Assembly (NCBI RefSeq): GCF_900188345.1
Contig: NZ_FZOD01000002.1
Location: 163,535 to 227,534, forward strand
Direction: 5' to 3'
Length of the DNA stretch: 64,000 nucleotides
Source of the DNA: Streptosporangium subroseum
GTDB taxonomy: Bacteria > Actinomycetota > Actinomycetes > Streptosporangiales > Streptosporangiaceae
The notes beneath the pieces were generated by a model. It searched no databases. It worked only from the letters and a program-made list of their open reading frames with translations, and was not told where the DNA came from. The position numbers and the translations under genes were made by a program. Shown here in pieces: positions 50,201 through 58,129 of this stretch (position 1 is its first letter; each line of letters opens with the position of its first letter).

Positions 50201-51409
50201 TCAGACGGTGTGGACGCCGGCCGCGGGCGGGTGGGTTACCTGCGGCTGCGGCTCTTCTGCCTTGGCTCGAAGGATGTGGGCAGCGAGGGCGGCGACTACA
50301 CAGAAGGCCATGGGCAGGAAGAACGTGTAGTTCAGTGGTATGAGGTGGGTGAGGGGTCCGATGATGGCGGGCCCGGCGAGCATGCCGAGGTAGCCGAGGC
50401 CGGCGACGCGGGAGACGTTGGCCCCGGCGGCGGTGGGGTCGACGTGGCCGGCCGCGCTGAAGAGCTGCGGGATGGTGCCAGACAGTCCGACACCGAACAG
50501 CGTCCATCCGGTGATGGCCAGCGGAATCGACGGTGAAAACACGATCATCGTCAGGGCGAGCGCGGCCAGTGCCGATCCGTAGCGGACGATGGCGACTGGG
50601 CCGAAGCGTGCGGCGACCCGGTCGGTGAGGAAACGCCCGATCGTCATGGCGACGGCGAAGGCACCGTAGGCGAGGGCAGCGGTGGCGGCGGGCGCGTCGA
50701 GCACGTCGCGCATGGCCAGCACGCTCCAGTCGTTGGCGACGCCTTCGCTGAGCATCAGCATCAGAGCGAGCGCGGCGAGCGCCCAGATGCGTAGAGGCGT
50801 GGTCCGCCAGGTGGCGGCTTTGGCGGTGGGGCGTTCCAGTGTGTCGGCGGCTTCGGGCCGCGGTAGCAGTGCGGGTGCGACGACTGTGGTGACGGCGAGG
50901 GCGAAGAGGCTGACCGTGGTCAGGGTGGCTGTCGTGCTCCAGCCCCAGCTGAGGGTGCGGGCACCGATGAGTGCGGCGAGGACCCCGCCGATGGAGAACA
51001 CGGCGTGGAACGCGGACATGATCGGGCGCTGGTACTCGGCTTCGACCTGGACGGCGTGGGTGTTCATGCTGACGTCCAGGCAGCCGTTGCCGATGCCGAG
51101 CACCAGCAGTGCCACGCCGAGCGTCCACGCGTTCACGGCGAGCGCCGGCAGGACGAGTGCCGCACTGCACAGCGCCGCGCTCAGCGGCACGACCCTGCGG
51201 GAGCCGAAACGGTCGGTGAGCGGCCCGACCAGCTGCATACCGGCGAAGGCGCCGGCGCCGAGGAGCAGCAGGAGCCAGCCGAGTACGGCGTGGCTGATTC
51301 CGGCCCGATGCTCGACGGCGGGTATATGGACAACCCAGACACCCAGGACGAGACCGTTGAGGGCGAAGTAAACGAAGGTGGCCAGTCGCGCGGCCCGCAA
51401 GGCTCTCAT
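50201..51409 (-). CDS. MFS transporter (YbjJ-like)
   Basis: About 402 residues with twelve membrane helices. ATG 51409 (MRALRAARLATFVYF) is used because the ATG at 51433 lies inside the operator and next to the likely -10 region; the longer form would add eight residues. Family marks are the loop LVGPLTDRFGSRRVVPLSA after helix 2 and LGIGNGCLDVSMNTHAVQVE in helix 4-5, seen in YbjJ-like and fucose-permease-like transporters. In Escherichia coli a similar transporter neighbours a HAD hydrolase, as here across the DeoR gene. It may export or import a sugar or sugar derivative. The substrate is not determined. Confidence 0.87.
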   Translation of the reverse strand: MRALRAARLATFVYFALNGLVLGVWVVHIPAVEHRAGISHAVLGWLLLLLGAGAFAGMQLVGPLTDRFGSRRVVPLSAALCSAALVLPALAVNAWTLGVALLVLGIGNGCLDVSMNTHAVQVEAEYQRPIMSAFHAVFSIGGVLAALIGARTLSWGWSTTATLTTVSLFALAVTTVVAPALLPRPEAADTLERPTAKAATWRTTPLRIWALAALALMLMLSEGVANDWSVLAMRDVLDAPAATAALAYGAFAVAMTIGRFLTDRVAARFGPVAIVRYGSALAALALTMIVFSPSIPLAITGWTLFGVGLSGTIPQLFSAAGHVDPTAAGANVSRVAGLGYLGMLAGPAIIGPLTHLIPLNYTFFLPMAFCVVAALAAHILRAKAEEPQPQVTHPPAAGVHTV

Positions 51410-51425
51410 CACATCTTCGAACTTA

Positions 51426-51446
51426 TCAAACATAATTATTGTTTGA
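51426..51446. promoter_or_regulatory. DeoR operator between divergent genes
   Basis: TCAAAC (51426-51431) and GTTTGA (51441-51446) flank the AT-only spacer ATAATTATT. TTCGAA also occurs on each side, near 51417 and 51457. The AT-rich dyad in this GC-rich genome lies between the MFS and DeoR starts, so it fits an autoregulatory DeoR operator. Confidence 0.7.
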
Positions 51447-51485
51447 AAGATTGATTTTCGAACGCACTTGGTGTTCTATGCGTAT

Positions 51486-52244
51486 ATGGCGAGCGTGGAC
51501 CGACACCGACAGATCACCGATGCCGTACGGCAGGCCGGGCAGCTCAGCGTGGCGGAGCTGGCGGAACTGGCCAGCACCTCGGAGATGACGATCCGCCGAG
51601 ACCTGGAGATCCTGGCCGAGCAGGGCCTCCTGGAGCGTTACCGCGGCGGGGCCAGAAGCCTGCTGCTGCGCGGAGAGGAACCCCCGTTCGCGCTTCGCGA
51701 ACATGACGGCCAGCAGGTCAAGCAGCGCATCGCCGCAGCGGCAGCCGACATGATCGCCGACGGCGAGGCAGTCGTGATCGACAGCGGCACCACCTGCCTC
51801 GAAGTGGCCCGCGCACTGACCCACCGACGCCTGACCGTCATGCCGATGTCCCTGCACGCAGCCAACGCATTGGTCGGCGCGCCCCAACTGAGACTGCTCC
51901 TGCCCGGCGGGGAACCGCGCCCCGGCGAGCTGGCGCTCACCGGCCCCCTGGCGGAGGCGTCACTCGCCGCGCTGCGCTTCGACACCGCGGTCATCGGCTG
52001 TTGTGGCCTGAACGCCTCGAACGGCCTGACCGCGTATGACCTGGCCGACGCGGCGATCAAGCGCGCCATGATGGCCTCGGCCCACCGCGTCATCGCGGTC
52101 ACCGAGGCGGCCAAGTTCTCCCGCACCGCCCTCGCCTTCGTCGCACCGGCATCCGCGCTGCACGCCGTCGTGACCACAGACGACGCCCCCAACGACGAGG
52201 TTGACGCGCTGGATGCCGCCGGCATCGCCGTGCGGAGGGTGTGA
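51486..52244 (+). CDS. DeoR family transcription regulator
   Basis: A 252-residue protein. ATG 51486 follows TTCTAT by 6 nt, so it is probably leaderless. The N-terminal DeoR helix-turn-helix is clear (RHRQITDAVRQAGQLSVAEL, SEMTIRRDLEILAEQGLLERYRGG). The C-terminal sugar-phosphate sensor domain has DSGTTCLEVARAL (about 97-109), IGCCGLNASNGLTAYD and AVTEAAKFSRTALAFV. Such proteins repress carbohydrate genes until a phosphosugar binds. It probably controls itself, the HAD gene 4 bp downstream and the divergent MFS gene. Confidence 0.92.
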   Translation: MASVDRHRQITDAVRQAGQLSVAELAELASTSEMTIRRDLEILAEQGLLERYRGGARSLLLRGEEPPFALREHDGQQVKQRIAAAAADMIADGEAVVIDSGTTCLEVARALTHRRLTVMPMSLHAANALVGAPQLRLLLPGGEPRPGELALTGPLAEASLAALRFDTAVIGCCGLNASNGLTAYDLADAAIKRAMMASAHRVIAVTEAAKFSRTALAFVAPASALHAVVTTDDAPNDEVDALDAAGIAVRRV

Positions 52245-52248
52245 CCCG

Positions 52249-52869
52249 ATGGCGGACACCGTGCTCTTCGACCTGTTCGGCGTCATCGCCCGCCAGCAGT
52301 CCCCATCCGGCCAGGAGTTGCTGGTGGCGATGGCGAGCGTCTCAGCCTCCGCGTTCTGGCAGACTTACTGGGCGCTGCGCATGCCCTACGACCGTGGTGA
52401 AGTGACCGGATCCGAATACTGGCGGCAGGTAGCAGCCGCCCTTGGCACCACCTTCGATGACCACCAGCTCGCCCGCCTCATCGCCGCGGACATCGCGAGC
52501 TGGAGCGCCATCGACGACGACATGGTCGCCCTGGTCGAACATACGGCGGCATCGGGGCGGCGAATCGCATTGCTGTCGAACATCCCGGAAGAACTCGCCG
52601 TGCACTACGAACAGCACCACCGCTGGTTGAAGCACTTCGACGTGGTCGCCTTCTCCTGCCGAACCGGCCAAACGAAACCTGACCTGGACGCCTACCGGTG
52701 GTGCTGTCAGACCCTCGGCCTCGCACCAGAACGCATCCTGTTCGTCGACGACCGCGCCGAGAACATCCAAGGTGCCAAGGCAATCGGCATGCGCACCCAC
52801 CTGTTCACCGGCCCCGCACAGGCCCGTCAGGCCATCACCGAACTGGACCCGGTGCCGCGGCGACGATAG
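52249..52869 (+). CDS. HAD superfamily hydrolase (subfamily IA)
   Basis: A 206-residue protein with GGAGGG 8 nt before ATG 52249; it starts 4 bp after the DeoR stop, so it is in that operon. HAD motif I is VLFDLFGVI with the nucleophile Asp8, but the second Asp of DxD, needed by phosphatases as acid/base, is Phe. Motif II is LLSNIPEE, motif III the Lys in GQTKPDLDAYR and motif IV FVDDRAENIQGA. The DLFG form is also found in haloacid dehalogenases and some other non-phosphatase members, so phosphatase activity is doubtful. Context suggests a sugar-related substrate. Confidence 0.87.
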   Translation: MADTVLFDLFGVIARQQSPSGQELLVAMASVSASAFWQTYWALRMPYDRGEVTGSEYWRQVAAALGTTFDDHQLARLIAADIASWSAIDDDMVALVEHTAASGRRIALLSNIPEELAVHYEQHHRWLKHFDVVAFSCRTGQTKPDLDAYRWCCQTLGLAPERILFVDDRAENIQGAKAIGMRTHLFTGPAQARQAITELDPVPRRR

Positions 52870-53062
52870 CCCGGCCGGCGCGGTGCGCACGGAGCCGGCG
52901 CCCGGACCGACAGCGTCATTGCCACACTGCGGGTGTGTCCGTTGCCAGACGTCCGCGGGTAGGCCGAAGCAGCCAGCGCATCGTCGGAAGGCTTCGGCCA
53001 GAGCCGAACGACTCGGTATGCCAAAACGCCCTCTCGTGCCGCGTTCCGCGCGTTGATCTTCG

Positions 53063-54301
53063 CTACGAAGGCATGGTCATGATGGTCAGGCCGATGACGG
53101 CGAGGAGCCCGAGTGCGGCTGGGATGAGGAAAACCAAGGGTAGTCCGATGGCGGCGGCTCCGAGTCCGCCGGCGGCACCACCCAGGGCGGAGGCCAGGGA
53201 GGTGGAGCTGAGGAAGATGGCGGAGGCGGTGGCGACAGCGTTGGGGAGAAGCCGTTGGGCGACGATGATGCCGAGTGCGGCGAAGATTCCCCATACGCCG
53301 CCCATGAGGATCTGTCCGGCGAACAGCCCTGCGGCGGTGCCGGTGGTGGCGAAGCAGATGTTGGCGGCGACGCCGAAGGCAGCGCCGATCACCATCAGCC
53401 GCGTCATCCCGATTCTGCGTGCGACGAGTACCGCCAGCGGCATAAGGATGATCTCGACCAGTGGCTGGATTCCGATGATCGCGCCGCTGAGCTCGGCGGG
53501 GAAGTTGAGTTGGCCGTTCATGTAGATCGGCAGGTACGCGTACTTGATCGGTTCTCCGGCGTACACGAGCACGTAGAGCGCGGTGAACGTGATCAGCGGC
53601 AGCATGTCGCGCACGCTGGGTCCGCGTGTGTCGGGTTCGGTGGTTTGATGCGCGGAGGTGGTGGCAGGTGTCCTGAGCGTCCCTAGCGGGAGTATCTGCG
53701 CGAGCGTGCAGGCGGCCGTTGCCAGGAGCATGGTGTGCAGTGAGGTCTGGGCGGCCAGGAATGTCCCGGCGACCGGGCCGATCACCCAGCCGGCGGTCAG
53801 GGCCATCCGTACGACGGCGACTACTGCGTCGTTGTTCGGGTCCGGGTGGGCTTTCTGCTCGTCGTGGACGGCGGCGAACAGTTGGGAGGTGGCGGCGCCG
53901 CCGAACGCGCCGATGACGGCGCCGATGACGTAGGGCATCCAGAGCTGGGTCGAGTAGGCGGTGCCTACCCAGCCCGCGAAGCCCAGGAGGGCGCAGATGC
54001 GAAACAGTCCCAGGCGTCGGCCCGTGCGGTCCGAGCGTCTGCCGATCAGATAACCGGCCACGGGCGTGGTCAGGCTCGTGAGATAGAAGAGTCCGGCTGC
54101 GCTGAGTGAGGCACCGAGGTCTTTGACGAGGAAGGATGCGATCTGCGGCGCGGCGGCCGAGAACCCGAGAGCGGACAGGAACACCGAAATGGTGGCGCCG
54201 CGGTAGAGCGGCGAGGCGAACGTAAGCCGCAGCGCCGACGTGCGCACCAGCGGTTCGTCCAGCGCCACGTCGGTGGCCTCGACCTGCTCGTGAAGTGCCA
54301 T
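53063..54301 (-). CDS. MFS sugar efflux transporter (SetA-like)
   Basis: A 412-residue protein with twelve predicted membrane helices. GYLIGRRSDRTGRRLGLFRI is the conserved loop between helices 2 and 3, and EPIKYAYLPIYMNGQLNFP in the second half resembles the SetA/SetB sugar efflux group. It starts 20 bp after the LacI gene on the same strand, so both form one operon under the LacI palindrome. It may export sugars or sugar analogues. The 193 bp between its stop and the HAD gene hold no further gene. Confidence 0.87.
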   Translation of the reverse strand: MALHEQVEATDVALDEPLVRTSALRLTFASPLYRGATISVFLSALGFSAAAPQIASFLVKDLGASLSAAGLFYLTSLTTPVAGYLIGRRSDRTGRRLGLFRICALLGFAGWVGTAYSTQLWMPYVIGAVIGAFGGAATSQLFAAVHDEQKAHPDPNNDAVVAVVRMALTAGWVIGPVAGTFLAAQTSLHTMLLATAACTLAQILPLGTLRTPATTSAHQTTEPDTRGPSVRDMLPLITFTALYVLVYAGEPIKYAYLPIYMNGQLNFPAELSGAIIGIQPLVEIILMPLAVLVARRIGMTRLMVIGAAFGVAANICFATTGTAAGLFAGQILMGGVWGIFAALGIIVAQRLLPNAVATASAIFLSSTSLASALGGAAGGLGAAAIGLPLVFLIPAALGLLAVIGLTIMTMPS

Positions 54302-54321
54302 TCCTGCCGCCTTCGCGGATT

Positions 54322-55317
54322 CTAGTTTCGGGTGCTGTCTCGGAGGACAAGGTCGACCGGGAACCGCTGTCGGTGGCCTGGCGCCGGGTCGCCTTCCAGA
54401 AGCAGGCGGGTGGCGGCGGCGGCCATGTCCTCGACAGGCAGGCGCATCGTAGTCAGCGTCGGGTTGCTACATACGGACGCGATGCTGTCGTCGAAGCCGA
54501 TGATGCTCACGTCGTCGGGGACGCGTCTGCCGGTAGCGGTGATGGCCTGGACGGCTCCGGCGGCCATCAGGTCGCAGGCGATGAACATCGCGTCGATGTC
54601 TGGGTGCTGTTCGAGCAGCTTTTTGGCTGCGTGGTAGCCGCCTTCACGGTGGAAGTCGCCGTCGGCGTCGACCTTGGTCAGTCCGAGGCGTCGAATGGCT
54701 CGCAGGTACCCGGTGCGGCGGTCGATGGCGCAGGGGTTGAGGGCGGGCCCGTGGATGGCGGCGATGCGGCGGCGGCCGAGCCGGTGGAGTTCGTTGACGG
54801 CGGTGTACGCGCCGCCGATGTTGTCGGCTTGCATAGCGGGAACGGATGAGGCGGTGGGCACCATCGAGACAGTGCGGCGGCACCGGCGGTAGAACCGGGT
54901 CGCCAGTGCCGGGGTGATGTCGGCGAGAACGGCCCCGATGGTGGTGTTCTCAGCGATCTCGTCGATCATTTCGGCGGCTGTCTCATGGCCCAGGGCGTGC
55001 AGTCGCAGTTGCGCGTTGACGACTTCCAGGACGGGCATCATGCCGGCCAGAACGCGGCTGAAGTACGGATGGGTCCCGAGCCAGTCGATGCCGGGACCGT
55101 AGGTGATCGCGATGACGTCAACGGTGCGTTGGCGGCCGGAGGCCAGAGCTCTGGCGGTCTCGTTGGGCTGGTAACCCAACTCGGCCACAGCCGCTTGGAC
55201 CCGGACGCGCAGCGGCCCGGACGCGCCGGGCGCGTTGTTGATCACGCGGGACGCGGTCGCGCGGGACACGCCGGCCACGCGCGCGACATCCTCGATCGTG
55301 GGCTTGTACCTGCTCAT
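54322..55317 (-). CDS. LacI family transcription regulator
   Basis: About 331 residues from ATG 55317; GTG 55329, four codons earlier, is possible. The LacI helix-turn-helix and hinge are at residues 5-58 (TIEDVARVAGVSRATASRVIN, LGYQPNETARALASGR). The periplasmic-binding-protein-like effector domain follows (GAVLADITPALATRFY, MQADNIGGAYTAVNELHRLG, DDVSIIGFDDSIASVC). It should repress its own operon by binding the 20-bp palindrome 56 bp upstream and release on a sugar, probably the MFS substrate. Confidence 0.92.
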   Translation of the reverse strand: MSRYKPTIEDVARVAGVSRATASRVINNAPGASGPLRVRVQAAVAELGYQPNETARALASGRQRTVDVIAITYGPGIDWLGTHPYFSRVLAGMMPVLEVVNAQLRLHALGHETAAEMIDEIAENTTIGAVLADITPALATRFYRRCRRTVSMVPTASSVPAMQADNIGGAYTAVNELHRLGRRRIAAIHGPALNPCAIDRRTGYLRAIRRLGLTKVDADGDFHREGGYHAAKKLLEQHPDIDAMFIACDLMAAGAVQAITATGRRVPDDVSIIGFDDSIASVCSNPTLTTMRLPVEDMAAAATRLLLEGDPAPGHRQRFPVDLVLRDSTRN

Positions 55318-55372
55318 GGGGGCCTGCACTCTCCGTCACGGCACCTCGAAAGCCGCGGTGTTCGAACCGTAG

Positions 55373-55392
55373 ACCTGAGAGCGCTCTCAGGT
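55373..55392. promoter_or_regulatory. LacI operator palindrome
   Basis: ACCTGAGAGC (55373-55382) is followed directly by its complement GCTCTCAGGT (55383-55392), a perfect 20-bp palindrome with a central CG. The core TGAGAGCGCTCTCA closely resembles the CebR-type operator TGGGAGCGCTCCCA. I saw no other copy in the window. Confidence 0.88.
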
Positions 55393-55529
55393 GAAACGGC
55401 CGCGGCGCAGGGTGGACCACCAGTGACGGACACAGCGGCGGTCGCCGGGACCCACCACACCGGACGGTTCACCCAGGTTCCCCGGCTGGCGAAGTACCTT
55501 CGTGCTGTGCCCCTGACCGCCTGCCGAGA

Positions 55530-56351
55530 TCAGCCGGCGGTGACGTCCGGCGGGTAGGGGCTGTTTCCGGCCTGGACGGCCGCGACCATCTGGGCCGTGT
55601 AGGCCTGTACGGCGCTGTGCAGACCGTGCCCGAAGCTCACGCGGGCCACCCCGAGGGCCGCCAGCTCCCCGATCGACGGCGTGCCGGGACGGAACAGGAC
55701 GTTGATCGGGCCGTCGATCCCCTCGGCCAGCGCGCGGACGACGCCGGCCTCGGAGACGAAGATCGGGTAGACGCAGTCGGCGCCGGCTCGCAGGTACAGG
55801 CCCCCGCGCCGTACCGATTCCGCGAGCCTCTCGGAGGGCGTGCCCGTGCCGTGCATGTAGGTGTCGACACGCGCGTTGATCACCAGGTCGACACCCGCCT
55901 CGGTGGCGGCGGCCCGGACGGCGCCCAGGAACGCGGCCTGCTCGTCGGCGTCGACCATCTCGCCCGTACGGGGGTCGGAGTCCTCCAGGTTGCAGCCGAC
56001 CGCGCCGGTGGCGGCCAGGCGCGCGACCAGCTCCGCCGGCTTCAGCCCGTAGCCGCGCTCCATGTCGGCGGTGACGGGAACGCCGACCACCCGGACGATC
56101 CGGGCGACCGCGGCGAGCATCTCCTCGACAGGCGCCGCCTCCCCGTCGTCGTATCCGAGCACCGGGGCGATCGCGGCGCTGCCGGTGGCGATCACCGGGA
56201 ATCCGGCCGCCTCGACGGTACGGGCCGACGCGGCGTCCCAGACGTTGGGCACCACCAGCGGATTTCCCGGCACGTGCAGCGCCCGCAGCGCTGCGGCCTT
56301 CTCGTTGGCTGTCGCGTTTGTCGTGCCTTCGTTGGTGGTCTTGGTAGCCAT
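55530..56351 (-). CDS. PEP mutase/isocitrate lyase superfamily protein
   Basis: A 273-residue TIM-barrel protein. VVPNVWDAASARTVEAAGF (residues about 33-51), VTADMERGYG (metal/substrate Asp region), GCNLEDSDPRTG and VINARVDTYM are family marks. Known members include oxaloacetate decarboxylases, 2,3-dimethylmalate lyase and carboxy-PEP mutase; the bacterial group seen here is usually unassigned. The isocitrate-lyase catalytic KKCGH is missing, so it is not that enzyme. ATG 56351 follows TAGAGT by 6 nt with no ribosome site, so it is likely leaderless. It is transcribed toward the LacI operator but looks independent. Confidence 0.88.
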   Translation of the reverse strand: MATKTTNEGTTNATANEKAAALRALHVPGNPLVVPNVWDAASARTVEAAGFPVIATGSAAIAPVLGYDDGEAAPVEEMLAAVARIVRVVGVPVTADMERGYGLKPAELVARLAATGAVGCNLEDSDPRTGEMVDADEQAAFLGAVRAAATEAGVDLVINARVDTYMHGTGTPSERLAESVRRGGLYLRAGADCVYPIFVSEAGVVRALAEGIDGPINVLFRPGTPSIGELAALGVARVSFGHGLHSAVQAYTAQMVAAVQAGNSPYPPDVTAG

Positions 56352-56357
56352 GCGACG

Positions 56358-56363
56358 ACTCTA
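56358..56363 (-). promoter_or_regulatory. -10 box TAGAGT of the lyase gene
   Basis: TAGAGT on the minus strand ends 6 nt before ATG 56351 and predicts a leaderless mRNA. Confidence 0.5.
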
Positions 56364-56544
56364 GGCGGCAGGCGGTCCGGTGTTAAAGGCCAATGACGCG
56401 ATAAGGGATTGGGCCACTTTCGAGATCGTCCCGGTGCCGGGCGGGATCGGCCAGGGGGAGGGCAGGGCGAGGGGCATGTTGAGGGCACGGCGAAGGCACG
56501 ACGATCGTTTCCCGCCGGTCCCGGCCGGCGGTTCCTCGCGGATG

Positions 56545-57429
56545 TCAGTTCTCCATGGGCATCAGCTCCCGGGCGAACCCCTCCATGAAGTTCTCCGTCT
56601 CCGGCGTCCGCCCGGCCGGCCGTATGACGAACTTCGTGATCCCCGCGGCGACATAGCGCTCGATCCGCTCGCGGCACGCCTGCCAGCCAACGGGGACGAA
56701 GTCCGCGGGATCGGCGTCGGGACGGCGCCCGCGGATCGCGGCCGAGAACTCGTCGGGGATGGAGCCGAAGGCGACGGCGAGGCTGACGCCGTAATGGTCG
56801 GGCTCGATCTCGCGACCGGCCTCGGCGGCGTGGCCCTGGATCGTCTCCCGGGCCACGGCGGCCTCCTCGGGGGTGATGTGGCTGGCGAGCCAGCCGTCGG
56901 CGAAGCGGCCGACGCGGCGTAGCGCGACCGGGCCGCCGCCGCCCAGCCAGATGTCCAGCGGCTTGGCGGGGAGCGGCCCGACGCCGGCGTCCTCGACGGT
57001 GTGGAACGTCCCCTTGAAGGTCACCGTCTCCTGCCTGAGCAGCAACCTGAGCAGCTCCAGCGACTCGTCGAAGACGGCGCCGCGGGAGTTTCCCGCGATG
57101 GGGAAGGCACTTTTCTCGCTGGGTCTGGCCGGGTGGAGGCCGAAGGCGGGCAGCACCCGGCCGGGGGCCAGCGCGGCCAGGGAGACGAGCTGCTTGGCGA
57201 CCAGCACCGGGTGGCGGCCCGGCAGGATGGCGACGCCCGTGCCGACCTTCAGCCGGGCCGTCCTGGACAGCGCGTATCCCATCCCGATGAACGGCTCGAC
57301 AGACGGTCCGAAGACGACCTCGGACAGCCACAGCGAGTCGATGCCCAGGGCTTCGGCCCGGTCGACGGTCTCGGCGAAGTGGGCCGCGCTCTCGGTTGCC
57401 GTCGGGGCGATTCCAATTCGTACCTTCAT
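56545..57429 (-). CDS. LLM class F420-dependent oxidoreductase
   Basis: A 294-residue luciferase-like TIM barrel. ATG 57429 gives the family N-terminus MKVRIGIAP; the frame stays open far upstream but that part overlaps rbpA. Motifs are ESAAHFAETVDRAEALGIDSLW (ends at residues 13-34), GTGVAILPGRHPVLVAKQL, LDIWLGGGGPVALRRVGRFADGW and RYVAAGITKFVIRP. Related enzymes use cofactor F420 or FMN to oxidise or reduce small molecules. The substrate is not evident. It is followed, 193 bp on, by the lyase gene on the same strand. Confidence 0.9.
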   Translation of the reverse strand: MKVRIGIAPTATESAAHFAETVDRAEALGIDSLWLSEVVFGPSVEPFIGMGYALSRTARLKVGTGVAILPGRHPVLVAKQLVSLAALAPGRVLPAFGLHPARPSEKSAFPIAGNSRGAVFDESLELLRLLLRQETVTFKGTFHTVEDAGVGPLPAKPLDIWLGGGGPVALRRVGRFADGWLASHITPEEAAVARETIQGHAAEAGREIEPDHYGVSLAVAFGSIPDEFSAAIRGRRPDADPADFVPVGWQACRERIERYVAAGITKFVIRPAGRTPETENFMEGFARELMPMEN

Positions 57430-57572
57430 CCGCCCATTCGACCACGATTCAATCTGCAAACCCAGGCGGGAGGTCGTCGGGAGACGGTGAGCGGAGCCCG
57501 GAGGGAGCCGGAGCCGGGAGGCGCGGCCCGGGCGGGGCGTGGAAGGGCGTGAGAGGTCACAGGGCGTGAAAG

Positions 57573-57613
57573 CGGAGAACTCCGGCACCCTGGGCGGGTG
57601 CCGGAGTTCTCCG
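57573..57613 (-). terminator. 18-bp hairpin terminator of rbpA
   Basis: Arm 57573-57590 pairs exactly with 57596-57613 around a 5-nt loop. It lies 24 nt beyond the rbpA stop on the minus strand. Confidence 0.9.
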
Positions 57614-57637
57614 TCTCTCTGAGTCCGTCTGAGTCGG

Positions 57638-57982
57638 TCAGGCGCTCTTTCGGCGCTGGGCGCGTAGAATCGCCAGGCGCTCGTTGAGCACCTCCTCCAG
57701 GTCTTCGATCGTGCGGCGCTCCAGCAGCATGTCCCAGTGCGTCCGTGGGGGCTTGGCCTTCTTTGCCTCCGGCAGCTCGCCATCCACCCGGAGTGCGGTC
57801 GCGCCGCACATGCGGCACTCCCAGGTCGCCGGGATCTCGGCTTCAGCGGCAAGCGGAACGTCGAATCGATGGCCCTTCGGGCAGGTGTAGGACACCTCCT
57901 GGCGCGGAGCCAGATCGGTGTTGCGGTCGTTCTCGTAGCTGGTCGCCCCGAGCCGGGTACCGCGTAGCGCACGCTCGCCCAT
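57638..57982 (-). CDS. rbpA: RNA polymerase-binding protein RbpA
   Basis: A 114-residue protein. AGGAGG lies 9 nt before ATG 57982. The zinc ligands of Streptomyces RbpA are at the same positions: C34 and H38 (YTCPKGHRF), C56 and C59 (WECRMCG). The basic linker (AKKAKPPRTHWDMLLERR) and the sigma-interacting C-terminal helix (IEDLEEVLNERLAILRAQ) follow. RbpA binds the principal sigma factor and core polymerase and stabilises the open complex. A SigR-type promoter upstream suggests induction by thiol stress. An 18-bp hairpin ends the transcript, so it is monocistronic. Confidence 0.96.
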   Translation of the reverse strand: MGERALRGTRLGATSYENDRNTDLAPRQEVSYTCPKGHRFDVPLAAEAEIPATWECRMCGATALRVDGELPEAKKAKPPRTHWDMLLERRTIEDLEEVLNERLAILRAQRRKSA

Positions 57983-58037
57983 GTCTGAATGCCTCCTGAG
58001 GGCCCCGTCGTGAGGGGTTTGTCTCCCACGGCGTACA

Positions 58038-58063
58038 ACGCTTGATACCGTGTGTGGATTCCC
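58038..58063 (-). promoter_or_regulatory. rbpA: SigR-type promoter of rbpA (GGAAT-N18-GTT)
   Basis: On the minus strand GGAAT (58063-58059) and GTT (58040-58038) are exactly 18 nt apart, the consensus for thiol-stress sigma factor SigR. It lies 56-81 nt upstream of the rbpA start. In Streptomyces coelicolor rbpA is also a SigR target, so the match is biologically consistent. Confidence 0.75.
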
Positions 58064-58129
58064 ACAGACGGGGTGATCCAATCGCGCGTTCTTGACCCGG
58101 TCTGTGAGAAGGCCCTTTCCGAGGGGTCT

